Assembly (NCBI GenBank): GCA_949292215.1 | Contig: CASEYW010000068.1 | Location: 1-64,000 of the forward strand | Length of the DNA: 64,000 bases | Source: an uncultured bacterium | GTDB taxonomy: Bacteria; Verrucomicrobiota; Lentisphaeria; Victivallales; UBA1829 | Reading direction: 5' to 3' | Shown here: piece after piece, positions 18,801-26,040 of the stretch | Layout: every line of letters starts with the position of its first letter | Position numbering within the stretch: position 1 is the stretch's first letter | Translations under genes and position numbers: made by a program | The notes under the pieces: model-generated | What the model saw: only the letters and a program-made list of their open reading frames with translations | The model's database searches: none | Told to the model about the DNA's origin: nothing

Positions 18801-19317
18801 TTTTCTGCAGGCTCCTCCGCGTCATTTCATTTTCGGGAATGATTCCTGGCCGGTTGAAAAATGGAAGTCTCTTCTGGAATCTCTCCCCGCGGGAACGGAT
18901 TCCCTGCGGAAATCTCTGAGGGCGCTGATCGCGTACAAAGAAAAAGATATCGTCGGACTGCGTTCCCTCGCAACGGAGATCAATGGCAGGTTCTATCTTT
19001 CGGTTCCGGTTCTGGCGGATTACCCGACCGCACGGAAAAATGCCGTGTTGTTCAGCGCCCGCCTTCCTTCCTGGAAAACTCCGCTGGAACGGGGAATCCT
19101 GATGCGGGGCATTGAAACTCCCTTCTGGCTCGGGGTGCGTCTGGAGGGAAGGGATCTGCTTGGAGACGACGGTTCCCTTTTTTACCGTTACACCGCCTTT
19201 CCGCCGGAGATGTCGCTTGGAAGTATTTTTGCGCCGTTCCTTGCTCTGGACGGCATCATGCCCAACCGCGACCCGCGGATTCGTCTTCCGCTGGTTTTTG
19301 AATGGGCAAAAGAGTAA
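15853..19317 (+). CDS. Membrane Ser/Thr protein kinase with leucine-rich-repeat ectodomain and WNK-like lysine
   Basis: 1154 aa from ATG 15853 (GGAG upstream, and downstream of the promoter; an in-frame ATG at 15787 adds 22 residues). Kinase domain ~15-305: catalytic HLDLKPDN (Asp147, Asn152), DWG (Asp165), APE (207-209), alphaC Glu63. The usual VAIK lysine is Ala47 (VAMA) and the third glycine of the Gly loop is Lys30 (GAGGMK), the same swap as in eukaryotic WNK kinases. One membrane helix (~331-355) follows, then ~360-610 with beta-sandwich/LamG-like character, a short TPR-like stretch, and ~10-13 leucine-rich repeats (~680-990) of the LSPLxxMPLxxLDLxxN type. It probably senses an extracytoplasmic ligand and phosphorylates cytoplasmic proteins. 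Activity and substrates are unproven. Confidence 0.88.
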   Translation: MTEKIPSQKSLFSAPEKYRAHNILGAGGMKVVIQSDDINACREVAMAISKDSSEESYERFLNEARITASLEHPNIVPVHEIGTSRTGAPYFTMKLVHGCTLEHILKKLKEKDPEYERKYPLRTLLEIFLKICDGIAFAHSKGIIHLDLKPDNIQVGDYGEVLVLDWGLAKKIDEEQPDGEETPEIPLLKATRMTMDGIVKGTPEYMAPEQAAGRNSRRGRRTDIYSLGTILYSMLTLEKPFAGENTQEVIRNVLDGNILPPHMSAAAGRHIPQALEFVIYKAMERNPARRYASVADLKADVVSYMNGYATVAEDAGFFTNLLLWLKRKKVQIYVVCSLILTFLISAAFLGTHLYYRQQEKLVYGTVVRARLAAEQTIAGLEERIHKESTSEWKLKFEDVFSDVYLYDRWGFFLGKDAFLSMNQAKRYVKNVPAGIRIFSGPAGLNMIFRENLAASEMRLLIELSWEDFKQGSMMMVSLNNDNFESGYLFAVIPGENPYMAVLRGSSHEVLADHSINFEKNEICKFDMILLPENSGTTLKMSFNGRELIHYRDPRGRSVVSRDVAPCVMSFAKSSLTLRSVKLMSLGTPIKVDLLDIASRQLRKGNYDVAKELYIEAEESASSPERRMLAAEGLRLSTLLANYKSRIPDWNMRLAQVWPGASFSIGIEPEGFALTASGAMIDDLSVLRDMPLSTLVLSDAGIRNLDSLRKMKIRKLSLIRCAVSDFSPLEEMKLHSLRLDSLPVRFFPELKTPTLKQLELVNCGLESLEFLRHLKLESLDVSRNGIRDLSALKSMPLKRLDVGGNRVESLSPLSEMPLSELNIAENRVVSLEPLRGKKLFVLIASGNRIADLSPLTGMPLTKLDLNFNRISSIAPLKFSPGLQRLMLIHNEITKLDACSAFVKLNRLYLDYNNVDSLEPLKKCTNLRTLSVSNNRLVSLKPLSRLSSLREINCSENPLESLEGLEGRKWNKLYAVNTQVQEFGSFLQAPPRHFIFGNDSWPVEKWKSLLESLPAGTDSLRKSLRALIAYKEKDIVGLRSLATEINGRFYLSVPVLADYPTARKNAVLFSARLPSWKTPLERGILMRGIETPFWLGVRLEGRDLLGDDGSLFYRYTAFPPEMSLGSIFAPFLALDGIMPNRDPRIRLPLVFEWAKE

Positions 19318-19495
19318 TTCCGAATGTGCCGGAGGAGGGGAATCCTCCGGCAGAATCAACTGGAATCGGAAAGATTTTTCCACGCCGTTCGAACATTTTC
19401 ACTTGCTCTTTGCGGCCGTGGTGCTGCGCCCGGATTCTTCCGGAATCCGTGTTCGTTTTGCCAGGGGGAATGCCCTGGCTGGCTTGATTCTGTTT
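19318..19495. other. Convergent intergenic region with two hairpins
   Basis: Between the kinase (+) and the GH20 operon (-). A perfect 10-bp hairpin, TGCCGGAGGA with a 6-nt loop (19327-19352), lies 10 bases after the kinase stop but has no T run on either side. A second one (GCCAGGG/CCCTGGC, 19460-19479) is followed on the + strand by a TTTTTA tract at 19494-19499. They probably end or protect the converging transcripts. Confidence 0.5.
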
Positions 19496-20965
19496 TTACA
19501 TCTGATGCGAGACCGGATTTACCTGATGGGTGTGATGACCGAAATCGGCATATTCCGTCAGGTTCATATCATGAGTGACATCGCGCAGGTAACGGTTGAA
19601 GCACTCCTGAATACAGGTTGCGGTGACTGAGGATTCCGGATTCCATGCGGCGGTACTTCCGGGCGCAAAAAATTGAAAGGTGTTGTCATGATCCTTATGC
19701 CAGACGGTCTGGAGTAGACCGAACTGACCATGTTTTGCGGCATGGCGTCCGACGCTGAGAATCTGTTCATGTTCCTTCCATGGACAGGTCAGCGTATCGA
19801 ATCCGGCGTTCTGGAAGAATTCCGAAGTGATCCAGTTGTCGCGATCGGGAGCATTCGGGCCGTGAGCCCAGTCATACTGCCAGTCGCAGATCACGATGTC
19901 TTTCGGGAGTGTCGCATAGAGGTTGCTCAGGAGTTTTGTGCCGCAGCAGATGAAGCCGTTCCATCGGGAATCTGCCCGGTCGAGAAGCATGTCGTGCCAC
20001 ATCAGGATTCTGGTTCCGCGGTTCCGGAACAGATCGTGAAAACAGCGGATATGATCGGCAAAAAGTCGGGGATAATCCGATTGAGCGCAAAGGGAGCAGG
20101 TTCCGGCATTGTACGCCTCATCGCAGCCGATATGGAAGAATTCCGGCGAGTCGAATGCCTCATGAATCTCCAGACAGAGATCCGTCAGGACCTTTCCTGT
20201 TTCGGGATTTGCGAGGCACCAGGTCCAGCCGTCTGGTTCGAAGAGCGGAGCAAATTCAGGATGTCGGTTCAGAACGGCGTGTTTCCCTGTTCCGCAGCGG
20301 GACATCGCGGCGTGACCGAACAGGTTGAGCTGCGGGATCAGGCGGATTCCGAGTTCCTTTCCTAAAGTCACCAGTCTGCGGAAGGTCTCCAGTGGAACCT
20401 TTTTGGTTTCCCAGCCGAACTCCGGATGGGATTGGTACGGAAACACGCCCCACGGTTCCAGTACGGCATAATTGAATTTACAGTATGCCGCCATTCGAAT
20501 CCATTTTTCCAGATCGGTTTCAGAACTTTCCGGGAACCAGCAGAGGTGGATTCCACGGAATTTGAGTGCGGGAAAATCGTGTGCGTTCAGACAGGAAATC
20601 TGAAAACGGGAACTTTTCAGGACTCCCCGTTCGGATTCCGACAATTGCCGGAGTGTGGAAAAGGCATATCTGAGAGCGGCGGCTGTGTCTGCTCGGATTT
20701 CAATGCGTTCCGGGGAGACGTCCACAAAATATTCCTCTGCTCCCAGCGACGCCGCTTCCGGAAGGATGGTGAGATTCCCTTCGCAGTTCCAAAATTGCCG
20801 GATTCGTTTCCTGGCGGTTTCTCCGGAGGATGCCGCATCCAGCGCTCCACGCAGAACAAAGCGGGCACCATCCACAATGCGGAACATCCCTTTGCGCAGC
20901 GAAAGTTCCCGGACGGATGGCATGGTCGATTCGGTCAGATATTGTTCTCTGGAAATTCCAATCAT
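19496..20965 (-). CDS. GH20-like beta-N-acetylhexosaminidase, cytoplasmic
   Basis: 489 aa. A GH20b-like N-terminal domain (~1-125, ending in YAFSTLRQL) precedes a TIM barrel beginning FRGIHLCWFPESS. The catalytic pair is Asp282-Glu283 in FFHIGCDEAY, as in GH20 substrate-assisted catalysis. The barrel is otherwise divergent (the usual KxNxxHWHLxD segment is replaced by CKFNYAVLEPWG), so the exact substrate is open. It has no signal peptide and is therefore probably intracellular. It is the last gene of the minus-strand operon; its ATG overlaps the stop of the oxidoreductase gene (ATGA at 20962-20965). Expected to release N-acetylhexosamines from imported oligosaccharides. Confidence 0.82.
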   Translation of the reverse strand: MIGISREQYLTESTMPSVRELSLRKGMFRIVDGARFVLRGALDAASSGETARKRIRQFWNCEGNLTILPEAASLGAEEYFVDVSPERIEIRADTAAALRYAFSTLRQLSESERGVLKSSRFQISCLNAHDFPALKFRGIHLCWFPESSETDLEKWIRMAAYCKFNYAVLEPWGVFPYQSHPEFGWETKKVPLETFRRLVTLGKELGIRLIPQLNLFGHAAMSRCGTGKHAVLNRHPEFAPLFEPDGWTWCLANPETGKVLTDLCLEIHEAFDSPEFFHIGCDEAYNAGTCSLCAQSDYPRLFADHIRCFHDLFRNRGTRILMWHDMLLDRADSRWNGFICCGTKLLSNLYATLPKDIVICDWQYDWAHGPNAPDRDNWITSEFFQNAGFDTLTCPWKEHEQILSVGRHAAKHGQFGLLQTVWHKDHDNTFQFFAPGSTAAWNPESSVTATCIQECFNRYLRDVTHDMNLTEYADFGHHTHQVNPVSHQM

Positions 20966-22062
20966 TTCAACCTCTCTCTGGGTTCAACAAGTTTTACGGG
21001 CAGTCCGCTTCGGATACTCTCGTAGCAGGCATTCATACACTCTATCGTCTGCCGGTGCCATTTCAAGTTGATATTCGGAATTTTTTGATTCCGGATACAG
21101 TCCACAAATTCGTCGACGAGTCCGATCCATTCATCGAAGTAGGTGTACTGTACGGTATATCGGTCGTTCGGTGCCCCGTTGTGATAGACGTTCGGACCGA
21201 AGCAGTCGCAGACGATCGTTCCCTCCTCTCCGATGATTGTCACATCCACCTGCATCCGTTTCGGGAAGACTTCCCATCCGGGCGCGGGAACTTTCAGGCG
21301 TTCCTCCATGCGCGACCAGGAGGGATCGAACAGGAAGATTACACCGTTTTTCATGGTGCCGTTGCAGAGAATCATGTCCTCCACCTCCAGTTCCGGACGG
21401 AGGTTGGGGGCGACTACGGAGTAGACGCTCTCGAAGTCGGACCCGGTCAGATGGCGGATCAAGTCGAAGATATGGGGATGATCGCAGAGTGCGCCGCCGC
21501 GGAATCGCGAATCGTTCTCTTTCAGCGGGATGCGTCGGCCATAGCTGGCTTCGGGGACCCCCTGCCATGGAAACGCCCAGACCGGTGACAGCGTAATATT
21601 CGTTGCCTGCATTGACTGGAGCCTTCCCACTGCACCGGAGGCAATCAGTTCCTTCAATCGGCGGACAACCGGATTGTAGTGCATTTCCAGTTCAATCTGG
21701 CAGACGATTCCGGCGCGCTCCACCAGACGGATCATTTCATCGTATTCTTCCATATCGAAAGTCGGAATCTTCATGGAGAGAATATGGATTCCACGCCGGG
21801 CGCATTCCCGCATTTCTTCCAGATGCCGGTCATTGGCAGATGCAAGAACAACCGCTTCAATCTCAGGATGTTTTTCGAACATCTCCTTCATACTGGAATA
21901 ACAGGGAACTCCGGTGTTGTAAAGTTCATATACCTCTTTCGCGCGCCGGTCCGCCGCACAGGAGGCCACCCAGTCGAGCTTTGCATTGTCGCGGAGAGTC
22001 TGGTAGTATTTTCTTGTGTGTCCGTGGGTCAGCGACACCATGGCAATTCTGACTGGTTTCAT
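20962..22062 (-). CDS. Gfo/Idh/MocA-family oxidoreductase
   Basis: 366 aa from ATG 22062 (AGGAG upstream; an in-frame extension to 22158 overlaps the previous gene and is rejected). Rossmann N-terminal domain (VRIAMVSLTHGHTRKYYQTL...VDWVASCAA-type; segment AVVLASANDRHLEEMRECARRGIHIL) and a C-terminal alpha/beta domain (FRGGALCDHPHIFDLIRHLTGSDFESVYS). The family oxidises or epimerises sugars with NAD(P). The classical EKP motif is replaced by SMKIP (Lys kept) and the Gly-rich nucleotide loop is unusual (SLTHGH). ATGA overlaps with both neighbours show tight translational coupling. Confidence 0.85.
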   Translation of the reverse strand: MKPVRIAMVSLTHGHTRKYYQTLRDNAKLDWVASCAADRRAKEVYELYNTGVPCYSSMKEMFEKHPEIEAVVLASANDRHLEEMRECARRGIHILSMKIPTFDMEEYDEMIRLVERAGIVCQIELEMHYNPVVRRLKELIASGAVGRLQSMQATNITLSPVWAFPWQGVPEASYGRRIPLKENDSRFRGGALCDHPHIFDLIRHLTGSDFESVYSVVAPNLRPELEVEDMILCNGTMKNGVIFLFDPSWSRMEERLKVPAPGWEVFPKRMQVDVTIIGEEGTIVCDCFGPNVYHNGAPNDRYTVQYTYFDEWIGLVDEFVDCIRNQKIPNINLKWHRQTIECMNACYESIRSGLPVKLVEPRERLK

Positions 22063-22796
22063 GCGTAATTCTCCTGAAAAAATATCGGTTTTCCAGTTTT
22101 CGCTGTGGTCAGAATGGTGTCTACATTCCGGCGGAGAAAGCCCGCCGTACGATTCCATTCCGCGGCAAGGCCCGGCGTTTTGACAACGGCGAACGCCGCT
22201 CGGACAATCCAGATTTCCCGGTTTTCAAGTCCATACAGCTCCGTGTCGACATCTGTGAATCGAGTTTCTTCCTTTGACCGGAAAAGATAGATCGAAGACT
22301 GCGGCACCTGCGTGTCAACAACCCGGTCGCAGGCGATTCCGCGCCGGGCGATGATTTCATGCCGGTCCAGCGCCAATGTCTTTTCCGGCAGTGCGGCGGA
22401 GCACTCGATGCTGACGCTTTTCCCATCCGCCAGCTTGATCAGAATGTTGGCCGTTTTGGAGCCGGAAACGACTGCAAACGCACTCCGGATGTTCGATTCA
22501 CCGAGAAATTCACAGAGATCCAGTTCCCGGTAGAGCAGATTCCGTAGAGTGTCCTCCGCGCTCATTGCAGCGAACCGGAGGGTGGAAACAGCTTCCAGCG
22601 TTCCATTTCCTGCCAGATTTTTCAGTTCCGTGAAGCGTCGCTCAATTCGCCACGGCAGCAGTTTGACACAGTCTCCATCTTGTTTCAGGACTGCGCCGCA
22701 GCCGATTCCCGAATCCGCTTCCAGCTCTGCCTGTTTTCCCGGAAGATATTTTTCAAGAAGCAGACGGAGTCCTTTGTTCATGCTCCCGATATTCAT
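22059..22796 (-). CDS. Conserved-looking protein of unknown function in the sugar operon
   Basis: 245 aa from ATG 22796 (GAGGAGA upstream); a longer in-frame extension reaches back into the SIS gene and is rejected. I do not recognise a family. It is soluble, with no signal peptide or membrane helix. Visible features: a helical start (GLRLLLEKYLPGKQAELE), a beta-rich middle (SNIRSAFAVVSGSKTANILIKLADGKSVSIECSAALP) and a motif EIIARRGIACDRVVDTQVPQSSIYLF. Its position between an SIS isomerase (10-nt gap) and an oxidoreductase (4-nt overlap) suggests a cytoplasmic sugar-modifying or accessory role. The oxidoreductase-like C-terminal fold is only one possibility. Confidence 0.7.
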   Translation of the reverse strand: MNIGSMNKGLRLLLEKYLPGKQAELEADSGIGCGAVLKQDGDCVKLLPWRIERRFTELKNLAGNGTLEAVSTLRFAAMSAEDTLRNLLYRELDLCEFLGESNIRSAFAVVSGSKTANILIKLADGKSVSIECSAALPEKTLALDRHEIIARRGIACDRVVDTQVPQSSIYLFRSKEETRFTDVDTELYGLENREIWIVRAAFAVVKTPGLAAEWNRTAGFLRRNVDTILTTAKTGKPIFFQENYA

Positions 22797-22806
22797 GGTA
22801 TTCTCC

Positions 22807-23559
22807 TCACAATGCTTTGATTCTGGATTTGTAGCGCTCCAGACAGGTCTTGTTCTTTTCATCGCCGCCGGGGGCGTTTGCGCTGTTCCAGACCGGCGGA
22901 ACGATTCCCCGTTCAATGCAGATCCGTACCGTTTCGATTTCCAGCAGATGCGCGATCGTGAAATCAACCACGTTGGAGACCGGTGCAATCGGGGTGTCAA
23001 ATCCCGGAACACGGACAACGGCGTCTCCGACGGGATTGTAATCGTCAATGCACACATCGGCGAAATCGAAAAGATTTTTTCCGGAGGGATGGCGAATGAA
23101 GTGATCCTTTGGCATCCCGTTCTGCCAGAAGGAACTTGCCACGGCGATGATGACTGCACCCCGTTTTTTGGCTTCCATCGCCGCGTCGATCGTCGCCGGA
23201 TTGATGCCGATGTTATGGAAAATGATCAGCAGATCCTCCGCCTGGAGATCGTAGTAACGGATGATCGAGGCACCGAAATTCACGGTCCGTTCCAGTTCCA
23301 GATATTTCAATGCCTGATTGAAGACGGAGAGCGCTGTTTCCATCAGCGGATTGATGTTGGCAAGTCCCCCGGCTCGGAAAAACATTTCCCCCATCGCCAG
23401 CGTGGTGTGTCCGCCTCCAGCGTAAACGTGAATGAGTTTGTCATTCTGAATGGCATCCGCCATCAGCGATGCCGCCTTGTGAATGTGTTCCCCCTGTTCC
23501 CGTTTGACTTTTTCCAGGTTGGTGATGATTTTTTCCAGATATCCGAAATCATTCAGCAT
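22807..23559 (-). CDS. SIS-domain sugar isomerase-like protein
   Basis: 250 aa. The SIS fold is shown by DKLIHVYAGGGHTTLAMGEMFFRAGGL (~40-66) and DLLIIFHNIGINPATIDAAMEAKKRGAVIIAVAS (~108-142). It resembles the sugar isomerase-domain proteins (UPF0309-like) often found with amino-sugar genes. It would bind a phosphorylated sugar; the reaction is not determined. It starts 12 bases after the TIM-barrel gene stop and ends 10 bases before the unknown gene, inside one operon. Confidence 0.8.
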   Translation of the reverse strand: MLNDFGYLEKIITNLEKVKREQGEHIHKAASLMADAIQNDKLIHVYAGGGHTTLAMGEMFFRAGGLANINPLMETALSVFNQALKYLELERTVNFGASIIRYYDLQAEDLLIIFHNIGINPATIDAAMEAKKRGAVIIAVASSFWQNGMPKDHFIRHPSGKNLFDFADVCIDDYNPVGDAVVRVPGFDTPIAPVSNVVDFTIAHLLEIETVRICIERGIVPPVWNSANAPGGDEKNKTCLERYKSRIKAL

Positions 23560-23571
23560 ACGGTCTTCTCC

Positions 23572-24615
23572 TTATTGGTTGTTTTCATGGGCAAGGACCC
23601 GTTTGTAGTTTTCTCCGATGACATCCCAGAGCTTGAGCGCATCCGGTGCACCGACAACCGTTCCATAACCACCCCGGTAGGTCCAGGCGGCAATGCGGTC
23701 CACGCCGGAAGCCTCCGCAATGTCCACCCACTTCGCGACTTGAGACCATTCTTTCGGTTGCCTGTAATACCCCATGAGCCAGCGTTCGGATTTCTTGTCG
23801 TATTTTTTTGCGACTGCGACCGTTCGTTCGGTGATCTCGCGGTAAAACTCCTCCGGCAGTGCCCAGTTGACGATTGTCGTGGAGAACACATCGAAATACG
23901 GGCATGCTGCCACCATGTCCCAGTTGTCGTATCCCCGGTATTCAGAGACATAGTATCCATTCTGCGTAGCATGAACGCAGCAGGTGATCTCCAGTTCCGC
24001 CTTGATCTCCTTGAGAGCCTTCGATGTTTCAGCAAGCACGACAAGCGCCTCTCGCCACCGGAACTGTTTGACATCATTGGTCAGATAACGCGGCATTTCA
24101 TAGCCGTAATAGTCCTCAAAACGTTTCCGGCAGACTGGACAAAAACAGGTCCAGTCATCTGCAACTCCGCCGGTGATGGAAGCGATTCCTTTCGGGAAGG
24201 CATAGTGCGGTTCGTCCCAGAAGAAGCCGTCGGCATCGGTTTCATGCGCCAGTGTCACACAGAAATGGCGGAAGTAGTCTCGATAGCTGTTTGTATTGAA
24301 GCAGGCATACGGGAGTTTTTCTCCTGTAAGCGCGGAAACCTGTCGATTCTCGACATTGTCCTGCAAAAATTTGCTGATCTGCTCTCCACCGAAATATTTG
24401 CCATTCCCCCATGGATCGATCAGAACGCGCAGACCGAGTTCATGAGCTTTGTCAATGATGTCCGGAATGTTCGGGCGCCAGAAGTCAAAATCGAATTCTG
24501 TCACCGCCAGAATCACTGTTGTGCATCCATGTTCCCGTATCTCGCGGAAATCCTGTTCCGCGTGTTCCACATAGTTCAGTCCGTAATAGCTGACCGCTGT
24601 TTGTGTGATTGCCAT
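23572..24615 (-). CDS. Putative TIM-barrel glycosyl hydrolase-like protein
   Basis: 347 aa, soluble, no signal peptide. Barrel-like pattern: IREHGCTTVILAVTEFDFDFW, HELGLRVLIDPWGNGKYFGGE, ADGFFWDEPHY (Asp-Glu candidate catalytic or carboxylate pair), and WLMGYYR. An FCPVCRKRFEDYYG segment resembles the CxxC stretch seen in putative glycosyl hydrolase-like (GHL) families. AAGGAG sits 5 bases before its ATG. It is the first enzyme gene after the regulator (73-base gap, no terminator seen) and heads the operon ending in GH20. Family assignment is tentative. Confidence 0.65.
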   Translation of the reverse strand: MAITQTAVSYYGLNYVEHAEQDFREIREHGCTTVILAVTEFDFDFWRPNIPDIIDKAHELGLRVLIDPWGNGKYFGGEQISKFLQDNVENRQVSALTGEKLPYACFNTNSYRDYFRHFCVTLAHETDADGFFWDEPHYAFPKGIASITGGVADDWTCFCPVCRKRFEDYYGYEMPRYLTNDVKQFRWREALVVLAETSKALKEIKAELEITCCVHATQNGYYVSEYRGYDNWDMVAACPYFDVFSTTIVNWALPEEFYREITERTVAVAKKYDKKSERWLMGYYRQPKEWSQVAKWVDIAEASGVDRIAAWTYRGGYGTVVGAPDALKLWDVIGENYKRVLAHENNQ

Positions 24616-24688
24616 CGAAAACTCCTTTTATTCTTTTAATTATGACAACTTAAAATTCGATTAATTCAATATGAAGATGGATGGTCTG

Positions 24689-25762
24689 TCACCGGTTTCC
24701 GGGAAGTGCGGTTGATTCCCGTAAGACCAGTTCGGAATCCAGATAACGGCAGATTCCGTCTTTTTTTCCTGATCCGAGATTGATCCGGGCAAACAGGGTT
24801 TCGCAGGCGATCCGCGCCATATCCTTCAGCGGATAACGAACCGAGGTCAACGGAGGAAACAGTTCCGCTGCAATCGGCAGATCGTCAAATCCGGCGATTC
24901 CGATCTCCTCCGGAATTCTGACTCCCCGCCGAAGGCACGCGCTGACCGCCGCCGATGCAAACAGATCGTGATAACAGAACAAGCCAAGCGGTGATTTCCT
25001 GTTGTTCAGCAGTTGTTCGATTCCTGCATTCAGAGCTTCCGAATCGCCGGCGTTGATCCGGAAGAGATTGGTTTCCGGCAGGGAGCAGCCGCACTCCATC
25101 AGTCCGAAACGAAAACCGGAGAGGCGGGGGTCCTGCGGGCTGCCTGCCTGACCGATATAGGCAAACTCTCGATATCCTTGCTCTGCCAGATGCAAAGCCA
25201 TTTTCTGTGCTGCAGACTGGTTGTTCACAAGAACCGTATCCGCTTTGAGCGTTTTCAAGCGGCGGCCGATCATGACATACGGAAGGGGAAGAGTTCGGTA
25301 AAATGCTTCCTCCTCCTCATTTGCCCACGGACATACCAGTAGCCCGGATGCTCCCTGCTGGCAGAACATCTCCAGGCGTTCCCGTTCAATGGAAAAATCG
25401 TAATTGCTTGAAGCAATCAGAAGTCCCGCCCCGATCGAATGTGCGAATTCCTCGGCATATTGTGCCAGGCGTGCAAAGTAAGGACTGTCCAGAGATGTTA
25501 CCACAAGACCGATCAGAAGACGCTTTCCGGAGGCATTCGCCCGGACAGGAACCGCATTGTGAATCAGATATCGTTTCCCGGATTTTTCAACCACTCCCGT
25601 TTCCCGGAGCGTGTTCAGTATGGAAAATGCCGTCTTCAGTGAAATTTTTTTGTATGCAGCCAGAGCACGGGTGGTCATAAAGGGGGTGCCGAACGAACCG
25701 TGCCGTCCGGATGCAATCTCGTTCAGCAGTTCCTCCACAATACGTCTCTGTTTCGTTTCCAT
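24689..25762 (-). CDS. GntR/LacI-type chimeric regulator of the GH20 operon
   Basis: 357 aa. GntR-like wHTH at ~1-72 (VEELLNEIASGRHG...MTTRALAAYKKISLKTAFSILNTLRETGVVEK) joined to a LacI-type sensor (~80-345: LIGLVVTSLDSPYFARLAQYAEE, EIGIAGFDDLPIAAELFPPLTSVRYPL), which is the standard PBP-like ligand-binding core. It is transcribed from the consensus promoter at 25804-25832 with AT-rich direct repeats between promoter and start. The gene precedes the sugar operon by 73 bases on the same strand and is its likely ligand-responsive controller. Ligand unknown, perhaps a GlcNAc-containing sugar given the GH20. Confidence 0.88.
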   Translation of the reverse strand: METKQRRIVEELLNEIASGRHGSFGTPFMTTRALAAYKKISLKTAFSILNTLRETGVVEKSGKRYLIHNAVPVRANASGKRLLIGLVVTSLDSPYFARLAQYAEEFAHSIGAGLLIASSNYDFSIERERLEMFCQQGASGLLVCPWANEEEEAFYRTLPLPYVMIGRRLKTLKADTVLVNNQSAAQKMALHLAEQGYREFAYIGQAGSPQDPRLSGFRFGLMECGCSLPETNLFRINAGDSEALNAGIEQLLNNRKSPLGLFCYHDLFASAAVSACLRRGVRIPEEIGIAGFDDLPIAAELFPPLTSVRYPLKDMARIACETLFARINLGSGKKDGICRYLDSELVLRESTALPGNR

Positions 25763-25768
25763 GATTTT

Positions 25769-25789
25769 TTTGTTATACTGTTTGTTATA
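25769..25789 (-). promoter_or_regulatory. Candidate operator: two TTTGTTATA direct repeats
   Basis: Two 9-bp copies of TTTGTTATA (read on + strand: 25769-25777 and 25781-25789) with a 12-bp period lie just downstream of the regulator promoter. A facing TGTTATA occurs on the opposite strand over the -10 box. This placement fits autoregulation by the adjacent repressor. Confidence 0.4.
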
Positions 25790-25803
25790 TAATTTCTTTA
25801 TTA

Positions 25804-25832
25804 ATTATAACATAAAAGAAGAAAAATGTCAA
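25804..25832 (-). promoter_or_regulatory. Perfect-consensus sigma70 promoter of the GH20-operon regulator
   Basis: Minus strand TTGACA (25827-25832), 17-nt spacer, TATAAT (25804-25809): a 12/12 consensus match, the second in this window in front of a GntR/LacI-type gene. The expected start is near 25797, giving a ~35-nt leader. Confidence 0.85.
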
Positions 25833-25954
25833 TGGATAAAATCTTTTTTTTTTGATTTTCAGAGAAAACAACACTGACGCATTTCATCCATACCTGCTCC
25901 AGGTGAGGTCCCGGGAGTCTTTGCTTGAATAGGAAAACGGATAAAGAATTCAGG

Positions 25955-26014
25955 AAAAAAGGAATGCAGAGGAGCAAATCGCTTTGAAAAGCGGTTCTTT
26001 TCCTTTCGCATTCC
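25955..26014 (-). terminator. Two-tier terminator of cassette 2 (recurring element)
   Basis: On the minus strand an outer stem GGAATGC/GCATTCC (26008-26014 with 25961-25967) encloses an inner hairpin CGCTTTTCAAAGCG (25980-25993), followed by six T (25955-25960). The inner hairpin and its CCTCT flank match the terminator at 59987-60040. It lies 27 bases after the stop of the heparinase-like gene. Confidence 0.75.
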
Positions 26015-26040
26015 TCTCGCTTGGTATTCTGTGGAGATTT

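Noticed and set aside
22549..24639. 696-codon plus-strand open frame over the sugar operon
   Set aside because: Antisense to three coupled genes with ATGA overlaps and Shine-Dalgarno sites; no domain.
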